A stretch of 64,000 nt of DNA from Syngnathus acus. Lineage: Eukaryota > Chordata > Actinopteri > Syngnathiformes > Syngnathidae. The stretch is from positions 4,323,501 to 4,387,500 of the forward strand of contig NC_051104.1 in assembly GCF_901709675.1 (NCBI RefSeq). Direction: 5' to 3'. The notes under the pieces are model-generated. The model was not told the DNA's origin. It worked only from the letters and a program-made list of their open reading frames with translations, and did no database searches. Positions 52,835-62,410 of this stretch are shown here, piece after piece (position 1 is the first letter of the stretch; the number at the start of each line of letters is the position of its first letter). The translations under genes and the position numbers were made by a program.

Positions 52835-54481
52835 TTTTTTTTTTTTGACGTCATTCACCGAGGAGATTTTAGTGGGGTAATCTCTCATGATTTAAGTCAG
52901 ATGGATTCAGCAGAAATCATATCAGCCTCCCCAGACTGTGAGCTGAGGAGGCAATATCCCGATGCAATTCTTCAATGACCTACATAGCTTTTTTTTTTTT
53001 TTTTTTTCTGGCTGGCACTTCCCTCCTGGACCACACCCCCCTCCCCTTCATCATCTGGGGTTTCTCCCGATGTGTGTGTGTGATGATGAGTAGTGTTCAT
53101 TATCTCAAACTAAAAAAAAAAAAAACATAAAAATTGAGCGAAAAATTCAATTTTCCAAGCAAGGACCCATTCTTGTTTTCCAGAAATGTAATTAAACATC
53201 AGAAACAATTGCAAATTGGCTTCTGAAAAAAAAAAGATTGCTTGATTAGGTATCGAGGATTCGCTAATTTCCATCAGCGGTGTGAAATTGGGGTGCTACA
53301 AGAGCAACTTTGAAATGTAGGCCGCGTGCACGCGGCACTATAATGGCGTCGCATGTTCAGCTCGCACGCACACCCCGAGACTGACAGTCGGCCGCCTCAT
53401 CATTAATTCAGGAGCAGTCTCTCGCACCCTCCTTCTACCCCTGAGAAGCTCTCACTGCTTCCCGGCAACATTATGCATATTTATTCATACATCTTTCCTG
53501 CTTGGCTAAATGTCACTGTAAATGTGTCTTCTACCAATGAGACCGTTTCTTTGTTTTTGTTTCATTCGCTGTACGCTCTTCTTCAGCCCCCCCCCTAACC
53601 CTTTTCTTGAATGAGCAACCCCCACTTGCAAATGTTTCATGTTCTTTAACTATTATCATAATGTGTGTGAACTTCAGATGCGCTTTCTTCAGCCCTCTGC
53701 TAATTTCCTTGCCAACGTTTCAGCGTAGCATTTACACCAGAGCTTGATATCACTGAGGGATGTCCCACCTCCCACACAAACATCCTGCTGCTAAAGAATT
53801 AAAAGATTTATTTGTGTCCACCATGTCTTCACCCGGAAACAACGAGAACCATCCCATAGTGGTTCCTGGTTGTCTCCTTTCTACATTATTATTGTTTTTT
53901 TTCTCATCTTGTACTATAAAACACAAACACACAATACATTCCTCAGATATGACGAAAAAATTCCCAGTTTATAGCTTTTGTCTCAACGAAGGATTTCTTT
54001 GGCTAGCAATAACCGACATCTGCCTTTTTAACTGTGACAACGTTTAAGAGCGCGTCAATGTCTTTAACCATGGTTGTCATGAAGGACAGACCGGAATACA
54101 GTAATGATGGAAAAAGTCTTAAAATGTTCAAGGGCTGCTCTTCTAATACATGCTGTAATTCCTTGGAATGAGATGCTCATATAAGGTCCCCAAGGTCTGG
54201 GAAGGAGGTTTTTTTTTTTCGCCTCTCAGACTTGAGTTAGTCTCATCTGAAAAGAAAGACAGATGTTTACATTGTTAAATAATTGTAAGATGAGTAACAT
54301 GACTTACTGTGTGGCTTACATCTGCTTCACCACATTTAAAATGAGGATCGTTGGGCATTCTATCATTGTTGCGTCACATGGCGTTAACATTACAACGAAA
54401 AATTACATCTGGCCGAAGCCCAATATTTAATCACTCAAAATAATTACATAAAGACTCGTACAGCAATTTTCACAAAATTTG

Positions 54482-54865
54482 CTAGAGGAGGTGGAGCACA
54501 GGCCAAGGTAGAACCAATAAAACGTTCGGGCGGATTTTTATAAATGGCCTTGGAAGAGGTCTGAGCTGTAAAGAGTGCGCTAGCAGTACATTAATGTTTT
54601 CCTTCCATTCAAAACCTTTTTGTAACCTCTCATCCAAAATAGCCCCAAAGTATTTAATTGCAAACGGCTTGTTGGGATAAGACTCAAAAAAAACAGATTT
54701 TTCAATCCAAACTCCAGGTTGGAATGTTCCCTCCTGAGCCAAATAGCTTGAACCTGAAAAGCTTAGTTTGAAGAGGGGGGAAAAAATGCTAATGAAATCA
54801 AATCCACCGCTTTCAACAGCAATAAAAACGTCTGCTTTTTTTTTATACCACAAGTAATTATTCAC
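54482..54865 (-). pseudogene. possible remnant of a non-LTR retrotransposon reverse transcriptase
   Basis: A 127-codon minus-strand open frame contains IKYFGAILDERL, which resembles the [VI]KYLG[VI]xLDxxL block near the end of the reverse-transcriptase domain of L1/L2/Rex-type retrotransposons. It is preceded by PNKPFA and followed by a W/K-rich stretch. The catalytic FADD-type box is not present and the frame is short, so this would at best be a dead fragment. A chance open frame is a real alternative, since the match is one short motif. No neighbouring frame extends it. Confidence 0.25.
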
Positions 54866-56019
54866 CCGGCTCTACAAAAGATTATTGGGGTAATATAAGA
54901 AAGAGCAAATCCTTTAAATTGTTCTTTTATTGTTCCTCTCCAATCAAGCCCTCATTTCGGATGACACAGTCAGGCACCCTTGTGAAATGACTATCCACAT
55001 TATTCCTGTTATCCCGAGGACACCAAAGGCTAGTTTTCCCGTCGTCGATTTAACATTTGCTTTATCAGTCAGAATAATTACTACAGTTAGGATGGGACTG
55101 TAAATCTTGCTCTCTTCGAGGGTGGAAGAAACATTGTACTGCTTTGAATCCAAGGCTTGTATTACACTAAAAGGCTTTACTCAATCAAGGCCAGCGAGCG
55201 AGCGCATATCACAACCATTCATTCAAGTTCAAAGAAAATGCATGTATGAATTTTTGCTGCTGAAATATGTTGTGCCACGTGGAATCGGATTGTAACGCAT
55301 ACAGGATGCTTTGTGCTTTAAGTCTGACAACAAGCCTTATTCCACTTAAATGCACTTGTCTGGGAAGCAGCTGTGCTGTCAGTCTTTGAGGGGGACTGCT
55401 AACCACCACCCGACGCCCCCTATAGGGCACAAGGTTCATAACTACTCAGACCTGCAGCTGGAAACGCTCACTTTGGAGTCGGTGCAACTTGAAGCAAGCT
55501 TTTTTTTTTTTTTTTTTAACTAGATTTGGCCTCCAGCCAGAAGGACAAAGCAACAAGTGTAGACACAGGCACATTTAAAATTCCCAATTCACTTTTGTGT
55601 TTGTTTTTTTGTCATCCCTTCGTGTCAATTCTCCTGGCACTTTTAATAATTTAAAAGGTAATGAAATGGAATTTACGATCTTAAAATGACAATTTGTTAT
55701 GAATCATTCTGGGAGCTCTCAACATCAAACAGCATTATATAATATATAAGTAATATATAAAAATAATAATCATATATCTCCCTTTGAGTCTTTTTTAATT
55801 TATAAAAAAACAAAAAAATCTCTAATGACGAGCCAGATGAAGTAACAGTAAAAGTTAGAAAAATTACTCAATATTTGAAGTGCAAATATCAGAAACTATC
55901 AGAAGTATATTTCTTCCCACAACTGAAGAATTTTTCCTTTCAAACTTGCCCTTCAAGCTCCTTTGGGTCAGCGCATGAAGTTCAATAAATGCATATCGGA
56001 CTCAAAGAGAAAAAAGACA

Positions 56020-56550
56020 GCTGCGTGAACTCGCGCACCAACACGCGCGCGCGCGCGCGCGTACTCATCCCTCGTAAAAGGGGCGTGAGGGGCTGGCAGG
56101 CACTCAAACCTTTGGCGTTTTCCATCAGAGCAGCGGCAGCAGTGTTGCGCGTAAGACACGCGGACGGGAAGAAACTCGCACAACTGGATATATCTGTTGC
56201 TTTATGTTATTTAAATCCATCGTTTCAACCTAGTGGAACACTTTTGGGTTCGCCGTGAGACAGAGACGCGGAAGAACCGAGGGAGCGAACAGCAAAAGGC
56301 AGCCCCGACAAGCGCGTCTGAATGCAGGGAAGACAGCAAGGAGTCTTCGGGCATCGCCTGCGCGTCTTTACGCGGCAGGAAAATCGGCAAAATTGCGGTT
56401 CTCCCTCAGTATGAAAAAAAGGGCGGTTGGGTGTGCGTTTAACTTATTTTAGTTTGTTTTAAAGACCACTTTAAGATTATTTGACGTTCTGAGGCAGTCT
56501 GTCGGATCGCAGCTTGGAAGTGCACCGATGCACGCTCCTCCATACAGGTG
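56020..56550 (+). promoter_or_regulatory. CpG island upstream of nrp1, possible promoter or leader exon
   Basis: By eye I count about 45 CpG dinucleotides in roughly 530 bases, against very few in the flanks. It begins with a (CG)9 run at 56044-56061. Near its right end CATACAG at 56541-56547 is followed by GTGACT, an acceptable splice donor. This allows a model in which a non-coding first exon here is joined to the acceptor ending at 57532. The open frames 55989-56258, 56233-56442 and 56255-56452 have no recognisable product. The island is clear; its use as a start site is inferred from its place 1.3-1.9 kb upstream of the nrp1 start codon. Confidence 0.6.
56044..56061. repeat. (CG)9 dinucleotide repeat
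   Basis: Nine CG units sit inside a 24-base stretch of strictly alternating purine and pyrimidine (56041-56064). This is the classic composition for left-handed Z-DNA under negative supercoiling. Confidence 0.95.
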
Positions 56551-57221
56551 ACTATAATATTTATTCATATATGTATTATTCTTATGACGTAAATAAGATG
56601 AAGATGTTTTGTGAGCCTTTAAATGATGGTAGGCTGTTATTTAAACGAGCCATAGACTGCCAACTTTCCCGATTTTCTAATTAATTCAATAAATCCAGGA
56701 GAATGCTACATTATTCTAAAATGTGTCTCCTTGTGGTATTAGTGGCGATTGTACACAATTTAGAAGGTTTATGGACATGAATACAAGCCGTCTTTGTTCT
56801 TAATCGAGCTGCGTGACCCCATAAAAGCAGCCTTGAGTAAAACACCAAGACAATTCTGCTCCTATCGTTTATGCTTGAATTGATTCCCCCCTGAATTTCA
56901 GAGTGCTATTTTGTATGTCAATGCTGGGGGCAAGGTCCCATTGCCTCATCTTGATAATCACTGCGTGCAAAAAAAATAAAATAAAGTCAAAGAATAAACT
57001 GTATTATACGAGTTTACGCAGAAAGTGACGTTGCAACAAGCGGTGATGGGGTCCAAGTGATCTGAGCAGAATGATCACATTGAAGTTAGACTGTTAAAAA
57101 AAATAACATTCTCATACTTGATTAATGAGTGCAAATCAATTTGGTGAAAATGTTCCATGAATATTCCTGCTGGAAGGGCTGTTGAAAGACTGCGTCTTTT
57201 ATTAATGGCTTGCTCCTCTGT

Positions 57222-57303
57222 GGAAGAGAAGACAGGGGGTGAAGAGAGGGTGGCAAAAGCGAGAGATGGTGAGGAGAGAAAGAGAGATAGAGAGGGAGGG
57301 AGG
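57222..57303 (+). repeat. GA-rich homopurine tract upstream of nrp1
   Basis: About 80 bases are almost entirely A and G on the plus strand, including GAGAGAAAGAGAGATAGAGA and a GGGAGGGAGG end. It lies 60-140 bp upstream of the first TATA-like box. Such tracts can exclude nucleosomes, bind GAGA-type factors or form triplex DNA; no function is shown by the sequence itself. Confidence 0.7.
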
Positions 57304-57365
57304 CATTCCTTGCACTTAATGGACGACTGCCGCTCTGTCAGCCAGAGCGCAGCTCCGCTTTTACG

Positions 57366-57426
57366 CATAAAAGGTGCATGGCCAACCTTAACCTCTCATG
57401 TAGGTAAAAGGTGGTGGATATTTAAG
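57366..57426 (+). promoter_or_regulatory. candidate nrp1 core promoter (TATA-like boxes)
   Basis: CATAAAAGG at 57366-57374 and TATTTAAG at 57419-57426 are TATA-like. They lie about 450-510 bp upstream of the start codon, just downstream of a locally CpG-enriched stretch (57328-57366). A start site 25-30 bp downstream would give a leader of roughly 420-480 bases, near the length I recall for mammalian NRP1. The assignment rests on position and motif only, and the upstream CpG island is the alternative. Confidence 0.35.
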
Positions 57427-57532
57427 GAACCTTTTCTGTTCTCCATTCAAACTTGCTCCTGAGTTGTCAAAAGCGCACAAGTTTCCAAACTGCGTGCGCA
57501 CACCTGTTTAAACGTGTTTGTCTTCTCCACAG

Positions 57533-57877
57533 CCGAGGATTGCGCGCTGCCAACTCTTCGTCTGACTAAAATAAAGGACGCAAAGTGGGGAGTGGATCGT
57601 TTCTTGCGCACCTTGGCTCCGGTGGTGGGGATATGGCCAACTCCGGGCGAGAAAGCAAAACGCAGTGGGTTGATGCGAGAGGAAACAGGAGCTGAATGAC
57701 AGGATGCCAGCGACGACCTGAAGTCAAAACGCAGAAGCTTCACTTCAAGTGACTCGTTTTTATTTATTTATTTTTACTACCGAGATAAGACTGGACATCT
57801 TTCCCAGCCATAAAGTGGATGAGTTTGTCTGGGATCTTTTTTTTTTGCTAATTTTATTTTGGGTTTTCAAAACGAGG
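57533..57877 (+). promoter_or_regulatory. nrp1: probable nrp1 5' untranslated leader with upstream ATGs
   Basis: This is the sequence immediately upstream of the start codon. In mammals the NRP1 leader lies in the same exon as the signal peptide, which fits. It contains five upstream ATGs: 57633 (G at -3 and G at +4; 20-codon frame ending 57695), 57673 (8 codons, ends 57699), 57696 (18 codons, ends 57752), 57704 (A at -3; 5 codons, ends 57721) and 57819 (10 codons, ends 57851). All end before 57878, so none extends the neuropilin frame. The left boundary is uncertain. TCTTCTCCACAG ending at 57532 looks like a splice acceptor, so the leader may be spliced to an upstream exon, or it may simply continue to about 57400-57455. 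Confidence 0.55.
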
Positions 57878-57944
57878 ATGCATTGTGGATTAGTTTTTGT
57901 CCTGTTGATGGGATTCCTCTTGGTGGCCAAGGCTTTCAAAAACG
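57878..57944 (+). CDS. nrp1: neuropilin-1 coding exon 1 (start codon and signal peptide)
   Basis: This exon encodes the N-terminus of neuropilin-1, a single-pass receptor that binds class 3 semaphorins and VEGF and acts with plexins and VEGF receptors at the cell surface. It gives 22 residues starting MHCGLVFVLLMGFLLVAK, then AFKN. This is a typical signal peptide with a hydrophobic core at residues 5-17 and a likely AKA cleavage site at residues 17-19, as in NRP1, where mature sequence begins with a short F-[KR]-N-D-K-C stretch. The ATG at 57878 has A at -3; it is the first in-frame ATG, since the open frame upstream has none. The exon ends at 57944 after the first base of an Asp codon, followed by a consensus donor GTAAGT at 57945-57950 (phase 1). 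The start MHCGL resembles what I remember of zebrafish nrp1a, but I cannot firmly separate nrp1a from nrp1b. Confidence 0.9.
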
Positions 57945-58530
57945 GTAAGTGACATCTGATGTCTATATAAATAATCCTTTTACTCTGCTAATCCTAATAT
58001 AGAGATATTTAAAGATTAACCCCTTTGGATCCTCACTGATACGACGGTGAACGTTCACAAGCACCGCCTGGCTAGAACAAAAGTTTTTACAATTTGACTT
58101 TATACATTTTATAACGCATTAAAGTTAAAAAGTCTGCCCATACCTTTTCATATGCTGCAAAATTCACATCAGATACATTTTAAATTTTTTATGAGTCATT
58201 TAATATTCAACAGATTACTTAATTTGATGTTTTGAAACATTTTTGCCCTGCGTTTTAATTAATTTCGTCTTCCCAATTTTTTTTAGCATCACTTTTGCTG
58301 GTTACACTTTTGTTGACTTACATTAAAACTAACCTGATCGCAATGAGAAAAATCTTGAGCACTAAGTTGCTAAATAAGATGAATAAATGTTGGGAAATAT
58401 TTTTCTTTTGCATGCCAAAATTATACAAAACTGCTCACTTTCTTTCTAGTCTATATTTGATCATTCATTAATTTCGTTTGTAAGCAATACTTGGCTCAAT
58501 TTTAAATGCTGGTCATTTCCCGTTTTGCAG
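57945..58530 (+). other. nrp1: nrp1 intron 1
   Basis: This 586-bp phase-1 intron runs from GTAAGT to TTTTGCAG. It is AT-rich, with no recognisable repeat or open frame worth reporting. Excising it joins G to AC and gives an uninterrupted neuropilin N-terminus, which supports both boundaries. Confidence 0.88.
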
Positions 58531-58705
58531 ACAAATGTGGAGGCAACATCCGAATCTCAAACGCCAACTACCTCACATCTCCCGGCTACCCCCAGTCTTA
58601 CACCTCTTCTCAGCGCTGTACATGGGTGATCTCGGCCCCTGGCCCCCACCAGCGGATCCTCATCAACTTCAATCCGCATTTTGACCTGGAGGATCGGGAG
58701 TGCAA
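58531..58705 (+). CDS. nrp1: neuropilin-1 coding exon 2 (first half of CUB domain a1)
   Basis: This exon follows acceptor TTTTGCAG (ends 58530) and completes the Asp codon begun in exon 1, giving DKCGGNIRIS and onward for residues 23-80. Landmarks match the NRP1 a1 CUB domain: the first Cys at residue 25 (KCGG), YLTSPGYP at 36-43, the second Cys at 52 (RCTW), the APGPHQRILINFNPHFDLED stretch at 58-77, and Cys 80 in DREC. The NFNPHFDLEDR segment is nearly identical to vertebrate NRP1, and NRP1 fits better than NRP2. The a1 and a2 CUB domains contribute to semaphorin binding. The exon ends at 58705 inside a Lys codon (phase 2) before donor GTAAGA. The next exon should start with the last base of that Lys codon and encode Y-D-Y-V-E-V-like sequence. 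I find no such exon before 64000, so the gene is cut by the window edge. Confidence 0.93.
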
Positions 58706-59985
58706 GTAAGAACTGGTTCTGGAAAGAAAAAAACATTTTATATATCTAGATTGCAATTATGAAATAAAAGTTATTTAATGCATTCTTACCCCATAAATGC
58801 AATTAAATTAGATGATAGATGACGAATAGTTTAAATTTGTGGTAAAATAAAATAAGTGGGACTGTTTGTCAAAGTGAAGTTGACATAAGTCCCTTTTGTT
58901 TAAGCGTCCCCGTTCCTCAATATTGCACGTGAAACTGCGCCCTCTAGCGATTGATATGACCTCAAGCTTGCACTGCACACATAAGGTCTCACCCAGCTTT
59001 GTGGTTGTGAAATGTCCTCACTTCCTGTCTTTGTGGCATAGAGGAGCCACGTGGTTTTGGGCTGAGAAAAGGTTTGTATTGTTGTCAGAGTTGGGCAGAC
59101 AAATCATCACATGAGGGGATTTTTTTTTTTTTTTTTGCAGCAATGACTCATAGCAAAACTGTAAGTCTTGACCACACATTTGTTTCTTTCCTATCCTCTG
59201 AAGTTACAAATTCCAGTGAAATGTTTGCAAAAAATAGATCTTGTTCTCAGGTTGGTTTCATACTTCAAGATCTCTGTCAAAATTAAGATGAATTTAAAAA
59301 ATATATATATAAGCAGTCCCACTCAGCAAAGTCTACCAATCTGTTGTCGGATTGATAGTTTGAGCAGATGAAACCAGAGACAGAAGCTAATGTGATGAGT
59401 CGATGTCATTGTGGGTGCCCGGAGGTGCGCCTGAGCTGGGCAGAATGCCTTGCTCTGATTGCCTGTCTATGCATGTGTGTGTGTGTGGTTGGGTGCGTGT
59501 GTCGGAGCCTCTGCCCCGCTCTGTCTCAGCTGTTTGTTTACGCTGCAGGGCTCAAGAGAGTAGAGGGCTTTGCTGGATCCTGTTACTGTATCCCCACTCC
59601 ACCCAAAAACCTGGACCTGCTCTTCCTTTGTTCTTCCCTGAATGGCTCCTGTATCTGATTACAATTTTTTTTAATCCAGGATTTTAGTCTTTTAACCTAT
59701 TTAACCTACCTTGATTTATGATTCGGTGTATTTAAGGACTAGATGTGCCACGGTTCTTCTTTGGGTTCAGATTTCAGTTCCAGAGGGACTATAAAACTGT
59801 CTAAGGGTGAGGAAGCGACAGGAGGAGTGTGGGGGGATGCCTGCCACAATGATCATGCTAATCAAATTAGCCAGGAATGAATTTCCTGTGTCTCAGCACA
59901 GGCAGAGGAAAAAAAAAAAAAGAATCTAGTCTGTGAAGGCTCAAGGATGACAAGAGGGTGGGATTTTGAATCATTCAGGATTTTC

Positions 59986-60007
59986 TTTTTTTTTTTTTTT
60001 TTTTTTT
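59986..60007. repeat. 22-base T homopolymer in nrp1 intron 2
   Basis: The longest T run in the window. Other long T runs are at 51033-51051, 52989-53007, 55500-55517 and 59120-59136. No SINE or LINE body was recognised next to them. Confidence 0.9.
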
Positions 60008-61912
60008 ACTTCCAGCCACTGATTGTTGACTGTTGAGTGCCAGTTAGTTGAGATTGTACTGGAAAGCCGGGATGTCCTGACCTCAAACTATTTCTATTTT
60101 TAACCAGATGCACTGATGTTTCATTTTTAATGGTTTTATAATGGAGCTGTTTCCATGGGTCTTGAATTTTACGACACATTACTTTCCAGCTTGTGTAGGT
60201 GATTTAGCCAAGAGTTCATGTTTTGCTCTTTTCACAATATACCAATTTGTCACATGTGGGTGGATTGTTTTGGGCAAGACTGTATTATGTTTTTTTCAAA
60301 GTCCATGTCGCAACACCCTTCGTCAAATCAGCCTTTACAAAAAGGACACTGATGAGAGAGAGACAGAATGGCCTTCTTATCTGATTGACTGGCAGAGTGG
60401 ATGGAGGCGGAGGAGATGTGGGGTGGGTGCTACAGTGCCACGGTTCACTGCACATCCTTTGCAATCTAATTAGTGGGCAAATGGAACACACATGCACCAC
60501 ATGTTCCTCCAACATGGCCGTTATCAGAAAAGCAAACAAGAAGCACTCAAAGTGGCGCTGGTTGGGAAAAAAAAAAATAGCATTGGTGTTGTTGTATGCG
60601 TGCGATACCCTTGTGGGCTTTGTTTGGGGAAGTGCACGGGCCTGTGTCCTGACGAAGAAGTAGGAAAGCACTTCATCACAAAGATAAGGCGACTAAGTGA
60701 GCCCTGCGATTCTGAATGTGGAACGTGTTTACCTTTCACGCACCGTTGTAGACTTTCACAGAGCGTGGTTTAAAGTGATGGGGGGGGGGGGAGCCCGTGC
60801 AGAAGAAAACCATTCAAACAGGCTCTAAAGCGCAATTGATGTAGAAATTAAAATAACTGTTGGGTTTTTTTTGCAAAGCAATCCCGTTTTTAAGCAATCT
60901 GCTAATGTCGAAGCCAGGCAAAAAGCTTCAATCGTCCATCTGTAGCTGCAGGCTGTTCTCGCCATCTCGCTCCCAAGGCTGACTCATGGAGGAGAAGGAG
61001 CTTTCAATACATATGATCCCGACAGTCCTTATGAATCATTGATAACATCACATTTGCTGACCATTCCGAAAAACATGTCCTGTAAAATCAATGCAAGTCA
61101 GCCAGCCAGTCAGTCGGTCTCATATGTTTGATCATGGCTGGGAATAGGGGACTTGGAGTTTTCTGGATTCCATGGAGAAGAATTCCAAGTAAATTAGACA
61201 GTGGGAGGGGTCGAGGGAGGGGGGGTAGACGAGATATATGGCGGAGTGGTAGTAAGCCAAGTTATTTCAAGAATGCCTTCTCAAGCAGCCTTTTGTGAAG
61301 GTGAAAGAAGGAAAGCATCTGCAGAAGCCCCCCTGCCTTCAGGTGGCCGTAGCTCAAAGCTCCAAAAGCATTTCTTTCCTCTAATGAATGGTAGCCTTCC
61401 TTTTTACTCCACCCCGCCCACTCAGATCTCCAACCGTGTCGCTCCCGTCAAGCCGCTCGGCCTGCCGGGAAGGCAAACAGTCTCTGCTGTGCACCCTTCT
61501 CCGGCGGACGACATCCTAGTTTTTCCGAACCAGGTTTGGACTCCACGGTGGAAAGAGGAGGAGCAGGGTATGACTGGAGCTTGGATCTATTGTTAGCTCT
61601 TCCTTTGACATTTGAAAGGCCGCTGACAAAGAGTGCCACCTGTTAGTGGGAAGTGAGAGTAAAGGACAGAAGGGTCTTTGGGGTCAGCTCCTCTGTAAAT
61701 CCGATTAACCTCTCCATCTGAATATCATAGGAGCTCCATGTTCAAGGAAGGTGGACCTGGACGGCTGGAACTTTCCATGCTAGTCTAGACTCTCCTACTC
61801 CCGCCACCCAAGCAGACTGCGTGGTTATTTATTAACAGTTGTTATGGTGGTGACCAAAAAAAAAATAAATTCTCTTACTCCTAAAACAGACTAGCATACA
61901 ATTTTCCTATTT

Positions 61913-61928
61913 GATATTTTTATACAGG
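61913..61928. repeat. left target-site duplication of the intronic SINE
   Basis: GATATTTTTATACAGG is repeated exactly at 62293-62308 on the other side of the SINE. The first bases of the right copy could also be read as part of the GGAT tail, so the true duplication may be a little shorter. Confidence 0.9.
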
Positions 61929-62292
61929 GCGGCTCGGTGGCGCACTGGGTAGCACGTCCGCCTCACAGTTAGGAGGGTGCGGGTTCGATTCCACCTCCGG
62001 CCCTCCCTGTGTGGAGTTTGCATGTTCTCCCCGGGCCCGCGTGGGTTTTCTCCGGGCACTCCGGTTTCCTCCCACATCCCAAAGACATGCTTGGTAGGCC
62101 GATTGAAGACTCCAAATTGTCCCTAGGTGTGGGTGCGAGTGCAAATGGTTGTTTGTCTCTGTGTGCCCTGCGATTGGCTGGCAACCGGTTCAGGGTGTCC
62201 CCCGCCTACTGCCCGATGACGGCTGGGATAGGCTCCAGCACTCCCGCGACCCCCGTGGGGACTAAGCGGTTCAGAAAATGGATGGATGGATG
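61929..62292 (+). mobile_element. tRNA-derived SINE, full length, with target-site duplication
   Basis: The head carries RNA polymerase III promoter boxes: an A-box-like TGGCGCACTGGG at 61938-61949 and a perfect B box GGTTCGATTCC at 61982-61992. The body holds the fish-repeat phrases GGAGTTTGCATGTTCTCC, TCCTCCCACATCCCAAAGAC and GGGATAGGCTCCAGCACTCC. The tail is a (GGAT)n run ending at the right junction. The element is flanked by a perfect 16-bp direct repeat GATATTTTTATACAGG (61913-61928 and 62293-62308), the hallmark of LINE-machinery insertion. The intact duplication indicates a fairly recent insertion, in sense orientation within nrp1 intron 2. I recognise it as a common percomorph SINE family but do not assign a database name. 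Confidence 0.9.
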
Positions 62293-62308
62293 GATATTTT
62301 TATACAGG
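62293..62308. repeat. right target-site duplication of the intronic SINE
   Basis: This is an exact copy of 61913-61928. It directly follows the GGAT tail. Confidence 0.9.
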
Positions 62309-62351
62309 CAAAAGCAAACAGATACCAAATTGAGTGTTGTTTTTTTCATAG

Positions 62352-62410
62352 GGATGTTTGATATCAGTCACCAAAACCGATACCAAGCACCGATACCACC
62401 AGTACTTTAG
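62352..62410 (+). repeat. fragment of a CGATACC-type dispersed repeat
   Basis: ACCGATACCAAGCACCGATA followed by CCACCAGTACT repeats the CCGATACC unit. It is the same kind of fragment as at 36786-36815, here inside nrp1 intron 2 directly right of the SINE. Confidence 0.45.

Larger units (their letters stand above)
48518..56019. other. gene desert proximal to nrp1
   Basis: It contains long T runs, a possible retroposon tail (52.8 kb) and the weak reverse-transcriptase-like frame (54.5 kb). Patches 52400-52650 and 53240-53520 are repeat-free; the latter has local CpGs and an ATTATGCATATTTATTCATA stretch. They are reasonable proximal enhancer candidates for nrp1. Confidence 0.55.

Noticed and set aside
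57749-57877. In-frame N-terminal extension of neuropilin starting at 57749
   Set aside because: The frame begins with GTG and contains no ATG before 57878; the signal peptide starts cleanly at 57878.
59120-59150. Strong splice-acceptor-like signal (T17 then GCAG) as possible nrp1 exon 3
   Set aside because: The sequence after it does not supply the last base of the Lys codon followed by Tyr-Asp-Tyr, and a stop codon follows within a few codons in the needed frame.
61201-61596. 131-codon open frame in nrp1 intron 2
   Set aside because: It does not fit the required phase and lacks the CUB continuation expected after exon 2. Gly-rich start and no domain.
61929-62000. Genuine tRNA gene from the A and B boxes
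   Set aside because: The boxes belong to the head of a SINE with a long unrelated body, a GGAT tail and a target duplication. No tRNA cloverleaf follows.
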